The notes beneath the pieces are model-generated. The model was not told the origin of the DNA. It searched no databases and saw only the letters and a program-made list of their open reading frames with translations. This document shows, one piece after another, positions 43,570-54,572 of a DNA stretch of 64,000 nt. This stretch comes from Streptomyces naganishii JCM 4654 (GTDB lineage Bacteria > Actinomycetota > Actinomycetes > Streptomycetales > Streptomycetaceae), in contig NZ_BMVF01000008.1 of NCBI RefSeq assembly GCF_014650575.1, positions 248,001 through 312,000 of the forward strand, read 5' to 3'. Every line of letters begins with the position of its first letter. The stretch's first letter is position 1. Both the position numbers and the translations under genes were made by a program.

Positions 43570-43728
43570 GGGTGCCTCCTCGGGAGCCGGCGCGAGGCGT
43601 TCGGGCGGGGCGGGCTGCGCGGGCAGACCTGGCGACATATCACCACATCAACCACAAATAGCACGTTCGCCGCACCGGAAGGGGTGAGGGCGCCAGCCGG
43701 AAGGGGCACGCGACGGGCCACCGAACGA

Positions 43729-43764
43729 CCGATTCCCGGCCCCTGGAGGGGAGCCGGGAATCGG
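43729..43764 (-). terminator. Hairpin between the two peptide ABC operons
   Basis: CCGATTCCCGGC (43729-43740) pairs exactly with GCCGGGAATCGG (43753-43764), with a further CCCT/AGGG pairing in the loop. It lies 25 bases past the last gene of operon 2 and should insulate operon 1. Confidence 0.75.
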
Positions 43765-43788
43765 ATGCGTGATGCTGCCTCAGGTGGG

Positions 43789-44937
43789 CTACGCCGCGTG
43801 GACGACGTCCTTCTCCTCGGCGAAGTGGCAGGCCGACTCGTGGGCCGCCGGGGAGTCCGAGGACTTGAAACGCTCCGGGATCGCCAGCAGCGGGGTCTCC
43901 TCGGCGCACTTGTCCTGCGCCTTCCAGCAGCGGGTGCGGAAGCGGCAGCCCGAGGGCGGGTTGGCCGGGGAGGGCACGTCGCCGGTGAGGATGATCCGCT
44001 CGCGGTGCTCGCGGGCGTCCGGGTCGGGCACCGGTACCGCCGACAGCAGCGCCTGGGTGTACGGGTGCGTCGGGTGCTCGTAGATCTGCTCGTCGGTGCC
44101 GATCTCGGCCATGCGGCCGAGGTACATCACGCCCACGCGGTCGGAGATGTGCCGGACGATCGACAGGTCGTGCGCGATGAAGATGTAGGACAGGTTGAAC
44201 TCGTCCTGCAGCCGCTCCATCAGGTTGATGACCTGCGCCTGGACGGAGACGTCCAGCGCGGAGACCGGCTCGTCGCAGATGATGACCTCGGGGTTGAGCG
44301 CGAGGCCGCGGGCGATGCCGATGCGCTGGCGCTGACCGCCGGAGAACTGGTGCGGGTAGCGGTTGATGTACTCCGGGTTCAGACCCACGACGTCCAGGAG
44401 CTCCTGCACCCGGCGCCGCCGGTCGCCCTTCGGCGCCACCTCGGGGTGGATGTCGAAGGGCTCCCCGATGATGTCGCCTACCGTCATGCGGGGGTTCAGC
44501 GACGTGTACGGGTCCTGGAAGATCATCTGGATGTTGCGGCGCACGGCCTTCAGGGCACGCCCGGACAGCTTGGTGATGTCCTGGCCCTTGTAGAAGATCT
44601 CGCCCGCCGTCGCCCGCTCCAGGTTCATCAGGAGCTTGGCCACCGTGGACTTGCCGCAGCCGGACTCGCCCACGATGCCCAGGGTCTCGCCCTGGTACAG
44701 GTCGAAGGAGATGCCGTCGACGGCCTTGACCGCGCCGACCTGGCGCTTGATGAGGATGCCCTGCGTCAGCGGGAAGTGCTTGACGAGGTTGCGCACCTGG
44801 AGGATCGGCTCGCCCCGCTCGACGGGCTCGTCGAGCGCGGCGACCGCCTGCTCCTCGGACTCCGCCTCGACGACCTGCACGCCGGAGACGTTCGGCGTCG
44901 CGTCCGTCGGCTCGCCGGCCTTGGTCGTGTCAGCCAT
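43789..44937 (-). CDS. Oligopeptide ABC importer ATPase (OppF type), operon 2
   Basis: A 382-residue ATPase. Compared with the operon 1 copy it has a 40-residue acidic N-terminal extension (EAESEEQAVAALDEPVERGE) before the core IRQVRNLVKHFPL-type start. Walker A GESGCGKST, FSGGQRQR and CDEPVSALD are intact; the C-terminal Cys motif is CRFRTRCWKAQDKC. It is the last gene of operon 2, overlapping the OppD-type stop by eight bases. Confidence 0.93.
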   Translation of the reverse strand: MADTTKAGEPTDATPNVSGVQVVEAESEEQAVAALDEPVERGEPILQVRNLVKHFPLTQGILIKRQVGAVKAVDGISFDLYQGETLGIVGESGCGKSTVAKLLMNLERATAGEIFYKGQDITKLSGRALKAVRRNIQMIFQDPYTSLNPRMTVGDIIGEPFDIHPEVAPKGDRRRRVQELLDVVGLNPEYINRYPHQFSGGQRQRIGIARGLALNPEVIICDEPVSALDVSVQAQVINLMERLQDEFNLSYIFIAHDLSIVRHISDRVGVMYLGRMAEIGTDEQIYEHPTHPYTQALLSAVPVPDPDAREHRERIILTGDVPSPANPPSGCRFRTRCWKAQDKCAEETPLLAIPERFKSSDSPAAHESACHFAEEKDVVHAA

Positions 44938-45991
44938 GGATCGTCTCCTTCCAGAAGTGGCACGCGCTGGCGCGGCCCGGCAGTTCCGTCCCGTCCCGCT
45001 CGGTCACGGGGACCAGCGGCGGGAGGTCGGTGCGGCAGATGTCCTGCGCCCGCTCGCAGCGCGGGTTGAAGGCGCAACCGCTCGGCACCTTCAGCAGGTT
45101 GGGCGGCAGGCCCTTGATCGCGTAGAGGTCCTGGCCCTTGAGGTCCAGGCGCGGGATCGAGTCCAGCAGACCGCGCGTGTAGGGGTGGGCCGGGCGCTTG
45201 TAGAGCTCGTGCACCGGCGCGGTCTCCACGATCCGGCCCGCGTACATCACCGCGATCTTGTCGGCGACGTCCGCGACCACACCGAGGTCGTGGGTGATCA
45301 GGATCAGGCCCATGCGGTACTCGCGCTGGAGCTCCGCGAGCAGGTCCATCACCTGTGCCTGGACCGTCACGTCGAGGGCCGTGGTCGGCTCGTCGGCGAT
45401 GATCAGGTCCGGCTCCAGGGCCAGCGCCATGGCGATCATGATGCGCTGGCGCATACCGCCGGAGAACTGGTGCGGGTAGTCGTTCACCCGGGCCGCGGCG
45501 GCCGGGATCTTCACCCGGTCCATCAGCTCGATGGCCTTGGCCTTGGCCTCCTTGCGGGACAGCCCCTGGTGGACGCGGAACATCTCACCGAGCTGGAAGC
45601 CCACGCTGAGCACGGGGTTGAGCGAGGAGAGCGCGTCCTGGAAGATCATCGCGATGCGGGCGCCGCGCAGCTTGCGCCGCTCCTCGCCCGACATCTTGAG
45701 CATGTCCTGGCCGTAGAAGCGGATCTCTCCCTTGGGGATGCTGGCCGGCGGCATGTCCAGGATGCCCATGATCGCCTGCGCGGTCACGGACTTGCCGGAG
45801 CCGGACTCGCCGAGCACGGCGAGCGTCTCGCCGGAGTCCACCGAGTAGTTGACGCCGTTGACAGCCCGGACCACACCCTCGCGGGTCTTGAACTCGACGT
45901 GCAGATCACGCACTTCGAGCAGTGGGCCGGTCTTGTCTCCGTCGCCGGATCGCGGAGCCGGGACGGCGTCCGTCGGGTCGATGATGGTCAC
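44930..45991 (-). CDS. Oligopeptide ABC importer ATPase (OppD type), operon 2
   Basis: A 353-residue ATPase with a short N-terminal extension (IIDPTDAVPAPRSGDGDKTG). Walker A GESGSGKSV, FSGGMRQRIM, ADEPTTALD and THDLGVVAD are present; the C-terminal motif is CAFNPRCERAQDIC. The GTG at 45991 has GAGGGAGG upstream and was chosen over in-frame codons that overlap the permease gene. Confidence 0.92.
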   Translation of the reverse strand: MTIIDPTDAVPAPRSGDGDKTGPLLEVRDLHVEFKTREGVVRAVNGVNYSVDSGETLAVLGESGSGKSVTAQAIMGILDMPPASIPKGEIRFYGQDMLKMSGEERRKLRGARIAMIFQDALSSLNPVLSVGFQLGEMFRVHQGLSRKEAKAKAIELMDRVKIPAAAARVNDYPHQFSGGMRQRIMIAMALALEPDLIIADEPTTALDVTVQAQVMDLLAELQREYRMGLILITHDLGVVADVADKIAVMYAGRIVETAPVHELYKRPAHPYTRGLLDSIPRLDLKGQDLYAIKGLPPNLLKVPSGCAFNPRCERAQDICRTDLPPLVPVTERDGTELPGRASACHFWKETIHG

Positions 45992-46002
45992 GTACGCCTC
46001 CC

Positions 46003-46941
46003 TCAGCGCATCTTGGGGTCGAAGGCGTCGCGGACCACGTCGCCGAGCATGATGAACGCCAGCACGGTGAGGCTCAGGGCACCGGCCGGGAAGAGCAGCG
46101 CGTGCGGCGAGGTCAGGAACCGGTCCTGGGCGTCGCTGATCATCAGGCCCCAGGAGATGTTCGGGGACTGGATGCCGATGCCCAGGTAGGACAGGGCGGC
46201 CTCGGCGGAGATGTAGACGCCGAGGTTCATCGTGGTGATGACGATGACCGGGGCGAGCGTGTTCGGCAGGATGTGCCGGAACGCGATCCGCCAGGAGTCG
46301 GCGCCGAGCGCACGGGCGGCCATCACGTAGTCGTTGTACTTGTTGGAGATGACCTCGCCGCGCATGATCCGGAAGACCTGCGGCCAGCCGAGGATCGCCA
46401 TGATGAACGACACGGTCCACACGTCGCCGGTGCGCCAGATCGACATGATCAGCAGACCACCGATGATGATCGGCAGCGCGGAGAACACCTCGGTGATGCG
46501 GGACAGCAGCATGTCGACCCAGCCGCCGATCAGGCCGGCCAGCATGCCGAGCAGACCGCCGATCAGGGTCGTGGCGATGGTGGTGACCACGCCCACGACG
46601 ATGGAGTTGCGGGTGCCGTACACGGTCCGCGTGTAGATGTCGCAGCCCTGCACGTCGAAGCCGAACAGGTGGCCCGAGCCCGGGCCGTTCATGGAGTTCT
46701 GCAACTGGCAGAAGCCGTTGGAGAACGGGGAACGGGCGGTGAACAGGCTGGGCGCGATGGCCAGCGCCAGCAGGCACACGATCACGAGGGCCGAGAGGAT
46801 GAACAGGGGCCGCTTGCGCAGGTCCGCCCACCCGTCCCTGAGCAGGCTCGCCTGCCGGGCCGCCGCCTTCTCCTCGGCCTCCAGCTCCTTGGCGAGCGCC
46901 GCCTCGTCGGTGGTGGGCCGCTCTATCGTCTTCTCACTCAT
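46003..46941 (-). CDS. Oligopeptide ABC importer permease (DppC type), operon 2
   Basis: A 312-residue permease. A charged N-terminus (EEAALAKELEAEEKAAARQ-like) precedes six helices; the EAA loop is NDYVMAARALGADSWRIAFRHILPN. An extracytoplasmic loop holds FGFDVQGCDIYTRTVYG, shared with operon 1. The ATG overlaps the upstream permease stop by eight bases. Confidence 0.93.
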   Translation of the reverse strand: MSEKTIERPTTDEAALAKELEAEEKAAARQASLLRDGWADLRKRPLFILSALVIVCLLALAIAPSLFTARSPFSNGFCQLQNSMNGPGSGHLFGFDVQGCDIYTRTVYGTRNSIVVGVVTTIATTLIGGLLGMLAGLIGGWVDMLLSRITEVFSALPIIIGGLLIMSIWRTGDVWTVSFIMAILGWPQVFRIMRGEVISNKYNDYVMAARALGADSWRIAFRHILPNTLAPVIVITTMNLGVYISAEAALSYLGIGIQSPNISWGLMISDAQDRFLTSPHALLFPAGALSLTVLAFIMLGDVVRDAFDPKMR

Positions 46942-47860
46942 AACGGATCCTCGGGTCGAGCACGGCGTACATCAGGTCTACGACGAGGTTGGCGACCAGG
47001 TAGATCAGCACCAGGAGGGTCACCAGACCGACGACGACCGGCCGCTCGCGCAGATAGACGGACTGGGCCAGCTGGCCACCGATACCGGGCATGTTGAACA
47101 CGCGCTCGGTGATGATGGCGCCGCCCATGAGGGCACCGAGGTCGAAGCCCAGGAAGGTCACGACCGGAATCAGGGAGTTGCGCAGGGCGTGCAGGCCGAT
47201 GACGCGGCGCTGCGGCAGGCCCTTGGCGATCGCGGTGCGCACGTAGTCGGCGCGGATGGACTCGGTCATGCTCGTGCGGACCAGTCGCGCGATGTACGCC
47301 ATGGAGGTCGAGGCGAGGACGATGGCCGGGAGGATGTAGCTCTGCGGCCAGCCCCGCTCGATGCCGGCGACCGGCGTGATCTTCAGGTTCACACCGAACT
47401 CCAGCTGGAGCACGCTGCCGAGCACGAAGACCGGGATGGAGATCAGGACCAGCGTGGAGACGAGCACCACGTTGTCGATGAACTTGCCCCTGCGCAGCGC
47501 GGAGAAGAGACCCGCGACGATGCCGATGACGGCCTCGATGGCGAAGGCGGTCAGCCCCAGCCTGAGGGTGACCGGGAACCGCTCGGACACGATGTCGGAG
47601 ATGGCACGGCCGTTGTAGGTCTCACCGAGGTCACCGGTGAAGACGCCACTGATGTAGTGCCAGTACTGCTGGTAGAGCGGTTCGTTCAGGTGGTAATGGT
47701 CGCGGAGGATCGCCGCGATGTTGGGGTCGGCCCGCTTGTCGCCGGCCAGTGCCTGGATCGGGTCGCCGGGCAGAGCGAAGACCAGGCAGAAGATGATGAA
47801 CGTGACGCCTATCACTACAGGGATCACCTGCAGGAGGCGGCGCACGACGTATCGGCCCAT
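46934..47860 (-). CDS. Oligopeptide ABC importer permease (DppB type), operon 2
   Basis: A 308-residue permease starting MGRYVVRRLLQVIPVVIGVTFIIF, nearly the same as the operon 1 copy. The EAA loop is RADYVRTAIAKGLPQRRVIGLHALRN. Unlike operon 1, it is separated from its binding-protein gene by 152 bases containing a strong hairpin. Confidence 0.93.
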   Translation of the reverse strand: MGRYVVRRLLQVIPVVIGVTFIIFCLVFALPGDPIQALAGDKRADPNIAAILRDHYHLNEPLYQQYWHYISGVFTGDLGETYNGRAISDIVSERFPVTLRLGLTAFAIEAVIGIVAGLFSALRRGKFIDNVVLVSTLVLISIPVFVLGSVLQLEFGVNLKITPVAGIERGWPQSYILPAIVLASTSMAYIARLVRTSMTESIRADYVRTAIAKGLPQRRVIGLHALRNSLIPVVTFLGFDLGALMGGAIITERVFNMPGIGGQLAQSVYLRERPVVVGLVTLLVLIYLVANLVVDLMYAVLDPRIRYE

Positions 47861-47934
47861 GGGTACTCCAGAGGGGGGTGCGGGACCCGCCCGCGGCCGG
47901 GGCGGCAGCACTGTCGGACGGGAGACGGCAGAAG

Positions 47935-47977
47935 GGGTGAGCAGGGGAAGGCTTGCGCTCCCTCCCCCTGCTCACCC
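47935..47977 (-). promoter_or_regulatory. Hairpin between binding protein and permease genes, operon 2
   Basis: GGGTGAGCAGGGG (47935-47947) is the exact reverse complement of CCCCTGCTCACCC (47965-47977), with a 17-base loop. As the first structure after the binding-protein stop codon, it could protect that part of the mRNA or partly terminate transcription, giving more binding protein than permease. Confidence 0.65.
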
Positions 47978-48012
47978 ACCTGTCCGCTGTGTCGGGACTA
48001 CTCAGACCGTGC

Positions 48013-49635
48013 TCAGCTGAGCTTGACCGTGTCCCACAGGATCTGGTGACCGGCGACCTTCATCGACTTGATCTTGTCGCTGTAGCCGGCGTTCAGCGTG
48101 TAGAAGTACACCGGGATGTACGGCATGTCCTTCAGCAGGATGTCGTCGGCCTGCTGGTACGTCTTGACGGCCTCGTCGTGCGTCGCGGCCTGGTCGCCCT
48201 TGACCAGGAGCTTCTCGAAGTCCTCGTTGACGTAGCCCGAGTAGTTCGAGCCGTTGGCGATGGCGTCCTTGGAGAACACCGGGCGGAGGTAGTCCTCCAT
48301 GTCCGGGTAGTCCATGCTCCACGCCATGCGGAACGCGCCCTGGTACTTCTTGGCGTCCAGGTCGTTGAGGATCGTCTGGAACTGCTCGAACGGCTTCGCC
48401 GTCACCTTCAGGCCCAGGTTCTGCTGGAGCTGGTTGGCGACCGCCTCGACCCACTCCTTGTGACCGCCGTCGGCGTTGTAGCCGATCTCCAGCTTGTTGC
48501 CGGGCAGGCCGCCGCTCTTCTTGTAGAGCTCCTTGGCCTTGGCGACGTTCAGGGTGCAGGCGTCGCCGCAGGCGCCCTTGCGGTAGCCGTCGATGATCGG
48601 GCTGATGTAGTCGTCCGCCGGCGTACGGGCGCCGAGGAAGACCTTGTCCGCGATCGTCTTGCGGTCGATGGCCATCGAGATGGACTTGCGCAGGTCCGCG
48701 TTCTGGAAGGCCTTGTTGTACTTGATCGGGAAGCCGATGTAACCGACGGCGGAGTCGGCCTCGTCGATGTAGCGGCCGTTCAGGTCCTTGTGGTACGTCG
48801 GCAGGCCGGACGTCGGGATGGTCAGCAGGCTGTCGAGGTTGCCGGCGACCAGGTCCTTGTAGGCCGTGTCCACGTTCGAGTAGATCTTGAAGTTGACGCC
48901 CTTGACCTCGATCTTCGAGGCGTCCGGGTACTTGTCGTACTTCGTGGTGCTGATCGACTCGTTGTGCTTGAACTTGCCGCTCATCTTGAACGGGCCGTTG
49001 CCGATCGGGGCCTCGCCGAAGCCCTTCGGGTCCTTGAAGAAGGCCTTGGGCAGCGGCACGAACGCCGTGAAGGAGAGCTGCGACGGGAAGGCCGAGAACG
49101 CGCCGGTCAGGGTGACCTGGAGGGTGTTGTCGTCGACCGCCTTCAGACCGGACATCTTGTCGGTCTTCGGCTTCTTGCCCTCGCCCGGGTTCAGGTCGCT
49201 GTAGCCCTGGATGTGGCTGAACAGCGGGTTGGTCTGCTGGGCGTTGCTCTGGTTGGCGCCGTAGTTCCAGGCGTCGATGAAGGACTGGGCCGTCACCTTC
49301 TCGCCGTTGTGGAACGTGTAGCCCGGCTTCAGCTTGATCGTCCAGACCTTGTTGTCCTTGGTCTCGATCGACTGAGCCATGGCGTTGACGACCTTGTTGG
49401 AGGCGTCGAGCTTGGTCAGACCCGTGAAGAGGGCGTTGATGACCTGGCCGCCCTCGGTCTCGTACGTGTTGGTGGGGACCAGGCTGTTCTGCGGCTCACC
49501 GATCTCGACCGACACGACGCCGTTGCCCTTGCCACTGCCCGAGCTGCCGTTGTCACCGCCACCGCCACAGGCCGTCGCACCCAGCGCCACAACCGCGGCT
49601 ATCGCAACCCACTTGGCGCTCTTGGCACCACGCAT
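48013..49635 (-). CDS. Oligopeptide-binding lipoprotein, operon 2 (BldKB-like by position)
   Basis: A 540-residue SBP_bac_5 lipoprotein. The signal peptide MRGAKSAKWVAIAAVVALG ends in a lipobox GATAC (Cys near 24). Family segments include KPGYTFHNGEKVTAQSFIDAWNYG, NGPFKMSGKFKH and IDRKTIADKVFLG. The ATG at 49635 has GGAGGAG five bases upstream, so a start at 49650 is less likely. Adjacency to typA and position relative to the second importer suggest that this is the bldK locus, which imports a developmental peptide signal in S. coelicolor; I recall a partly different gene order there, so this is tentative. Confidence 0.88.
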   Translation of the reverse strand: MRGAKSAKWVAIAAVVALGATACGGGGDNGSSGSGKGNGVVSVEIGEPQNSLVPTNTYETEGGQVINALFTGLTKLDASNKVVNAMAQSIETKDNKVWTIKLKPGYTFHNGEKVTAQSFIDAWNYGANQSNAQQTNPLFSHIQGYSDLNPGEGKKPKTDKMSGLKAVDDNTLQVTLTGAFSAFPSQLSFTAFVPLPKAFFKDPKGFGEAPIGNGPFKMSGKFKHNESISTTKYDKYPDASKIEVKGVNFKIYSNVDTAYKDLVAGNLDSLLTIPTSGLPTYHKDLNGRYIDEADSAVGYIGFPIKYNKAFQNADLRKSISMAIDRKTIADKVFLGARTPADDYISPIIDGYRKGACGDACTLNVAKAKELYKKSGGLPGNKLEIGYNADGGHKEWVEAVANQLQQNLGLKVTAKPFEQFQTILNDLDAKKYQGAFRMAWSMDYPDMEDYLRPVFSKDAIANGSNYSGYVNEDFEKLLVKGDQAATHDEAVKTYQQADDILLKDMPYIPVYFYTLNAGYSDKIKSMKVAGHQILWDTVKLS

Positions 49636-49933
49636 GGGGCTCCTCCTCATGAGTCCATTGGTTCACCGCATGGAGGGGCACATGACACATCACCGTCACC
49701 GGTGCCTGAAATGGTCAGGTGCCCCCGCGCTCGTGAGTCGGCGCCACCAGCAGCGCGTGACCCGTTTACCCGAGCTCTACGGGCCTAACTATCTGCCATC
49801 CGAACCTGACCGAACCACACCTGCAAGGTCTCGGTTCGATCACACCTGGCGCCTACTTCTTCCAAAATCCGGACAAAGGGTTTGGTGAGAGATCCCTGCG
49901 AAACGGACTTGTTACACAACTATCGGGGTCGAC

Positions 49934-49950
49934 TGTCCGAATAGCGGACA
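49934..49950. promoter_or_regulatory. Short inverted repeat upstream of operon 2
   Basis: TGTCCG-AATAG-CGGACA, a 6-base inverted repeat with a 5-base spacer, about 300 bases before the binding-protein gene. Possible operator. Confidence 0.25.
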
Positions 49951-50160
49951 CAGGGCCCGGAAAATCAGTTGCGCGGAACGGCGGAGTGGCTCTAGCGGTG
50001 CCGCCTCGACGCCGGAGTGCGGAACGAACCGGTGCGAAGGGTTCGGTAAGCCGCAGAATCCCAGCCACTTTAACAACGCGGCGTGCTCTCGCAGGTGAGA
50101 GTGAGGGACCTGACACCTGGTTATAGGGAAAACCCTGTACGGCACTGACGGGGCGAAAGG

Positions 50161-50201
50161 CCGAGGGGCCCGTCCGGCGGCGTGCCGGACGGGCCCCTCG
50201 G
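50161..50201 (-). terminator. 18-bp perfect hairpin terminator of typA
   Basis: 50161-50178 pairs exactly with 50184-50201 around a GGCGT loop, 37 bases past the typA stop codon. Confidence 0.88.
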
Positions 50202-50238
50202 GCCGGTCGCCTGGTGCGGCCGGTGGCCGGCCCGTGGC

Positions 50239-52146
<1,908 letters not shown>

Positions 52147-52325
52147 ATGAAGGCGTACTCCCGGAGTGTGAGGACGGCACGCGCGGACGTCTGTGTCGCG
52201 CGGCCCTGCCGGGCTGGACACGCCACGGCCTCACCCCATGGTACGGGTGCGCCGCCCGTGGGGCTTGCGGGGCTGTGTCACCGCAGGTCAGGGGCGCTTG
52301 ACGGGTGTCTGGGCGGCCCCGGGGG

Positions 52326-54572
52326 CTACGCGGCCGGGCTGCTCGACGCCTTCAGGTCCTTCTTCAGGTAGCCCATGTCCTCGTAGACCGGCGTGCGGAA
52401 GCCGAAGGAGCCGATGTTGGCGAGGTCTTTGCGGACGGCGGTCAGCTGGGGGCGCTGGTAGAGGGGGATCGAGCCGGCCGTGGCCCAGATGCGGGCGTCG
52501 GCCTTGCGGATCAGGTCCCGCTCCTCGCCCTGGTCCAGGGTGGCGACGGCCTGGTCGAGGAGCTGGTCGACCTGGTCGGTGCCGACCCGGGTGTAGTTCT
52601 GCTGGACGTTCAGGGAGCCGTCGGCGCCGGGGACGGGCTTGGCGTAGATCGGGCGGGCGTCGGTGGCCGGGAAGGCGGAGGAGGGCCAGGAGTACAGGGC
52701 GAGGTCGTACTGGCCGGAGGCGATGTGGTCGCGGAAGTAGCTCTCGTCGGAGACCTTGGTGATCTCCGTGGCGATGCCGACCTTGCCGAGCATGGCCGTG
52801 ATGCGGTCGGCGACCTTGCGCAGGGTGTCCGAGCCGGGGCCGGAGGGCAGCACGAAGCGCAGGGAGAGCGGCTTGCCGTCCTTGGCCAGCGGCCCGGCCT
52901 TGGCGCCGGCGCCGGCCGGGGCCGCGGTGCCCTTCGGGGCGTACGCGCCCGGGGCGCCGCCCTGCTTGAGGTGCTCCTGGGCGTAGGGGCGGCCGTCCTG
53001 GGCGAGCTGCCGGGCGCCGCCGTCGCCGGCGTGGCCGTCCTCGCTGCCCCGGTGGCCGGGCTGCTGCCGGTTCGCCCGCTGGTCGTCGTGGCCCTTGTTG
53101 TCCTCGACGTGGTCGTTGACGCCGACGATGTAGGTGCCGTCGTCGCTCTGCGAGGGGTCGGGCGAGCCGTCGGACGGGTGGCCCTCGGCGCCGGCCGCCT
53201 TCTCGCCCTTCTTCTGCGCCGTGACCGGGCCGGGCACCCAGCCGGCGTCGGCCAGCAGGGCGCGGGCCTGGGCCGTGTCCTGGCCGCCGAGGGCGTCGCT
53301 GCTGTCGGCGTAGGCGTCCTGGCCGGACAGCGCGAGGTGGCTGCCGACCGGGACGGCGGGCAGGCCGAGCGGCTGGAGGACCACGCGGGCGAGCTCGGCG
53401 CGGTTCAGCGCGTGGGCCACGGCGTGCCGCACGCGCTCGTCGGCGAGGGGGCCGTCGGCGCCGTTGAGGGCGAGCTGGGTGTAGGCGGGCTCCAGGGACT
53501 TGCGGATCTCGAAGTCGCGCAGGGCCTCCTGCTGCCGCAGGTACGTGGCGAGCGACTTGCGCTGCTTCTTCAGGGCGCGCCGCTCGTGGCGGGCGGCCTC
53601 CTCGTCGGAGCCGTGCAGGACGGCCCAGGAGCGCAGCGCCTTGGCGGCGGTGCGGCCGCCGGCCGGGCCCTGGAAGGGGAGGCTGCCCTGGGCGCCGGCG
53701 GCCTGCGTGATCCGGTCGGCCTCGGAGGGGTCGACGTCGGCGACGTCCACGGTGCCGTCGGCGAGGGCGGCGGCCCGCTTGTCGCGGGGCACCTCGTGCA
53801 GCACGATCTCGGACAGTTTGGCGGTGTGGCCCCACCAGCGCGGGTTGCGGGTGAGGACGACGTCCTTGTCCTTGGTGTCGGTCCTCTGCACGGCGAAGGG
53901 GCCCGCGCTGACCTTGAGCTTCTTGCGGGCCCCGTCGTTGAAGGCGTCGGCGGTGCCGGTGACGTCCTTGGGGTAGAGCGGGGAGAACAGCGAGCGCCAG
54001 TCGGCGTAGGGCTTGGCGAAGGTGACGCGGACCTCGAGGTCGTTGGCGCCGCGCTCGACCTTCTCGATGCGGTCGTAGCCGGCGTTGCGGGCGGTCCAGT
54101 AGGCGGAGTCCTTGCCGGACAGGGCGCGCCACTGGGCGGCGAAGTCCTCGGCGCCGATCTCGCGGCCGTCGCTCCAGACGGCCTGCTGGTTGAGGCGGTA
54201 GACGACGACCTGCTTGGGTTCGGTCTCCACCACCCGGGCGGAGTCGAGGTAGTCGGCATCGCGCTGCGGGCGGCCGCTCTCGTCGAGCCGGAACATGGCG
54301 GGCAGGACGGCCTGGGCGACGCGGGTGGTGCCGGCGTCGGCGTCCGCCTGGTAGGTGTTCAGCGTCTGGGGCATGGCGTCCACGGCCCAGCGCAGGGTGC
54401 CGCCGTCGGCGAGGCGGTCCCGGGGGGCGGCCGCGATGTCCTGTGCGGCCAGCGGCTTGCTGCCCTCGTCGTCGGAGCCGCAGCCGGCCAGGAGGGGCAC
54501 CGCGAGCGCGCCCGCGGCCAGGAAGGCGACCGAGCGCGTCACCGAGCGCGGTCCGACACCGTCGTACGACAT
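52326..54572 (-). CDS. Orphan peptide-binding lipoprotein with large low-complexity insert
   Basis: A 748-residue SBP_bac_5-like protein, about 200 residues longer than usual. A lipobox LLAGC gives lipidation at Cys31. The fold is recognisable from WSDGREIGAEDFAAQWRAL, AGPFAVQR and DLALYSWPSSAF. Two additions interrupt it: residues about 325-360 (charged helix EEAARHERRALKKQRKS) and residues about 453-562, an Asp/Gly/His/Pro-rich disordered stretch. GGAGGT precedes the ATG. No permease or ATPase is adjacent; it may feed one of the neighbouring importers or act as a sensor. Confidence 0.85.
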   Translation of the reverse strand: MSYDGVGPRSVTRSVAFLAAGALAVPLLAGCGSDDEGSKPLAAQDIAAAPRDRLADGGTLRWAVDAMPQTLNTYQADADAGTTRVAQAVLPAMFRLDESGRPQRDADYLDSARVVETEPKQVVVYRLNQQAVWSDGREIGAEDFAAQWRALSGKDSAYWTARNAGYDRIEKVERGANDLEVRVTFAKPYADWRSLFSPLYPKDVTGTADAFNDGARKKLKVSAGPFAVQRTDTKDKDVVLTRNPRWWGHTAKLSEIVLHEVPRDKRAAALADGTVDVADVDPSEADRITQAAGAQGSLPFQGPAGGRTAAKALRSWAVLHGSDEEAARHERRALKKQRKSLATYLRQQEALRDFEIRKSLEPAYTQLALNGADGPLADERVRHAVAHALNRAELARVVLQPLGLPAVPVGSHLALSGQDAYADSSDALGGQDTAQARALLADAGWVPGPVTAQKKGEKAAGAEGHPSDGSPDPSQSDDGTYIVGVNDHVEDNKGHDDQRANRQQPGHRGSEDGHAGDGGARQLAQDGRPYAQEHLKQGGAPGAYAPKGTAAPAGAGAKAGPLAKDGKPLSLRFVLPSGPGSDTLRKVADRITAMLGKVGIATEITKVSDESYFRDHIASGQYDLALYSWPSSAFPATDARPIYAKPVPGADGSLNVQQNYTRVGTDQVDQLLDQAVATLDQGEERDLIRKADARIWATAGSIPLYQRPQLTAVRKDLANIGSFGFRTPVYEDMGYLKKDLKASSSPAA

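Larger units (their letters stand above)
49636..50238. other. 603-bp intergenic region upstream of operon 2
   Basis: Contains the typA terminator (50161-50201), a short inverted repeat (49934-49950) and relatively AT-rich stretches (49790-49930) suitable for the operon 2 promoter. No gene is evident. I could not single out a convincing -35/-10 pair. Confidence 0.5.

Noticed and set aside
40702..45069. A 1455-codon plus-strand frame across the peptide ABC operons
   Set aside because: It is entirely antisense to permease, lipoprotein and ATPase genes with intact motifs; a consequence of high third-position GC.
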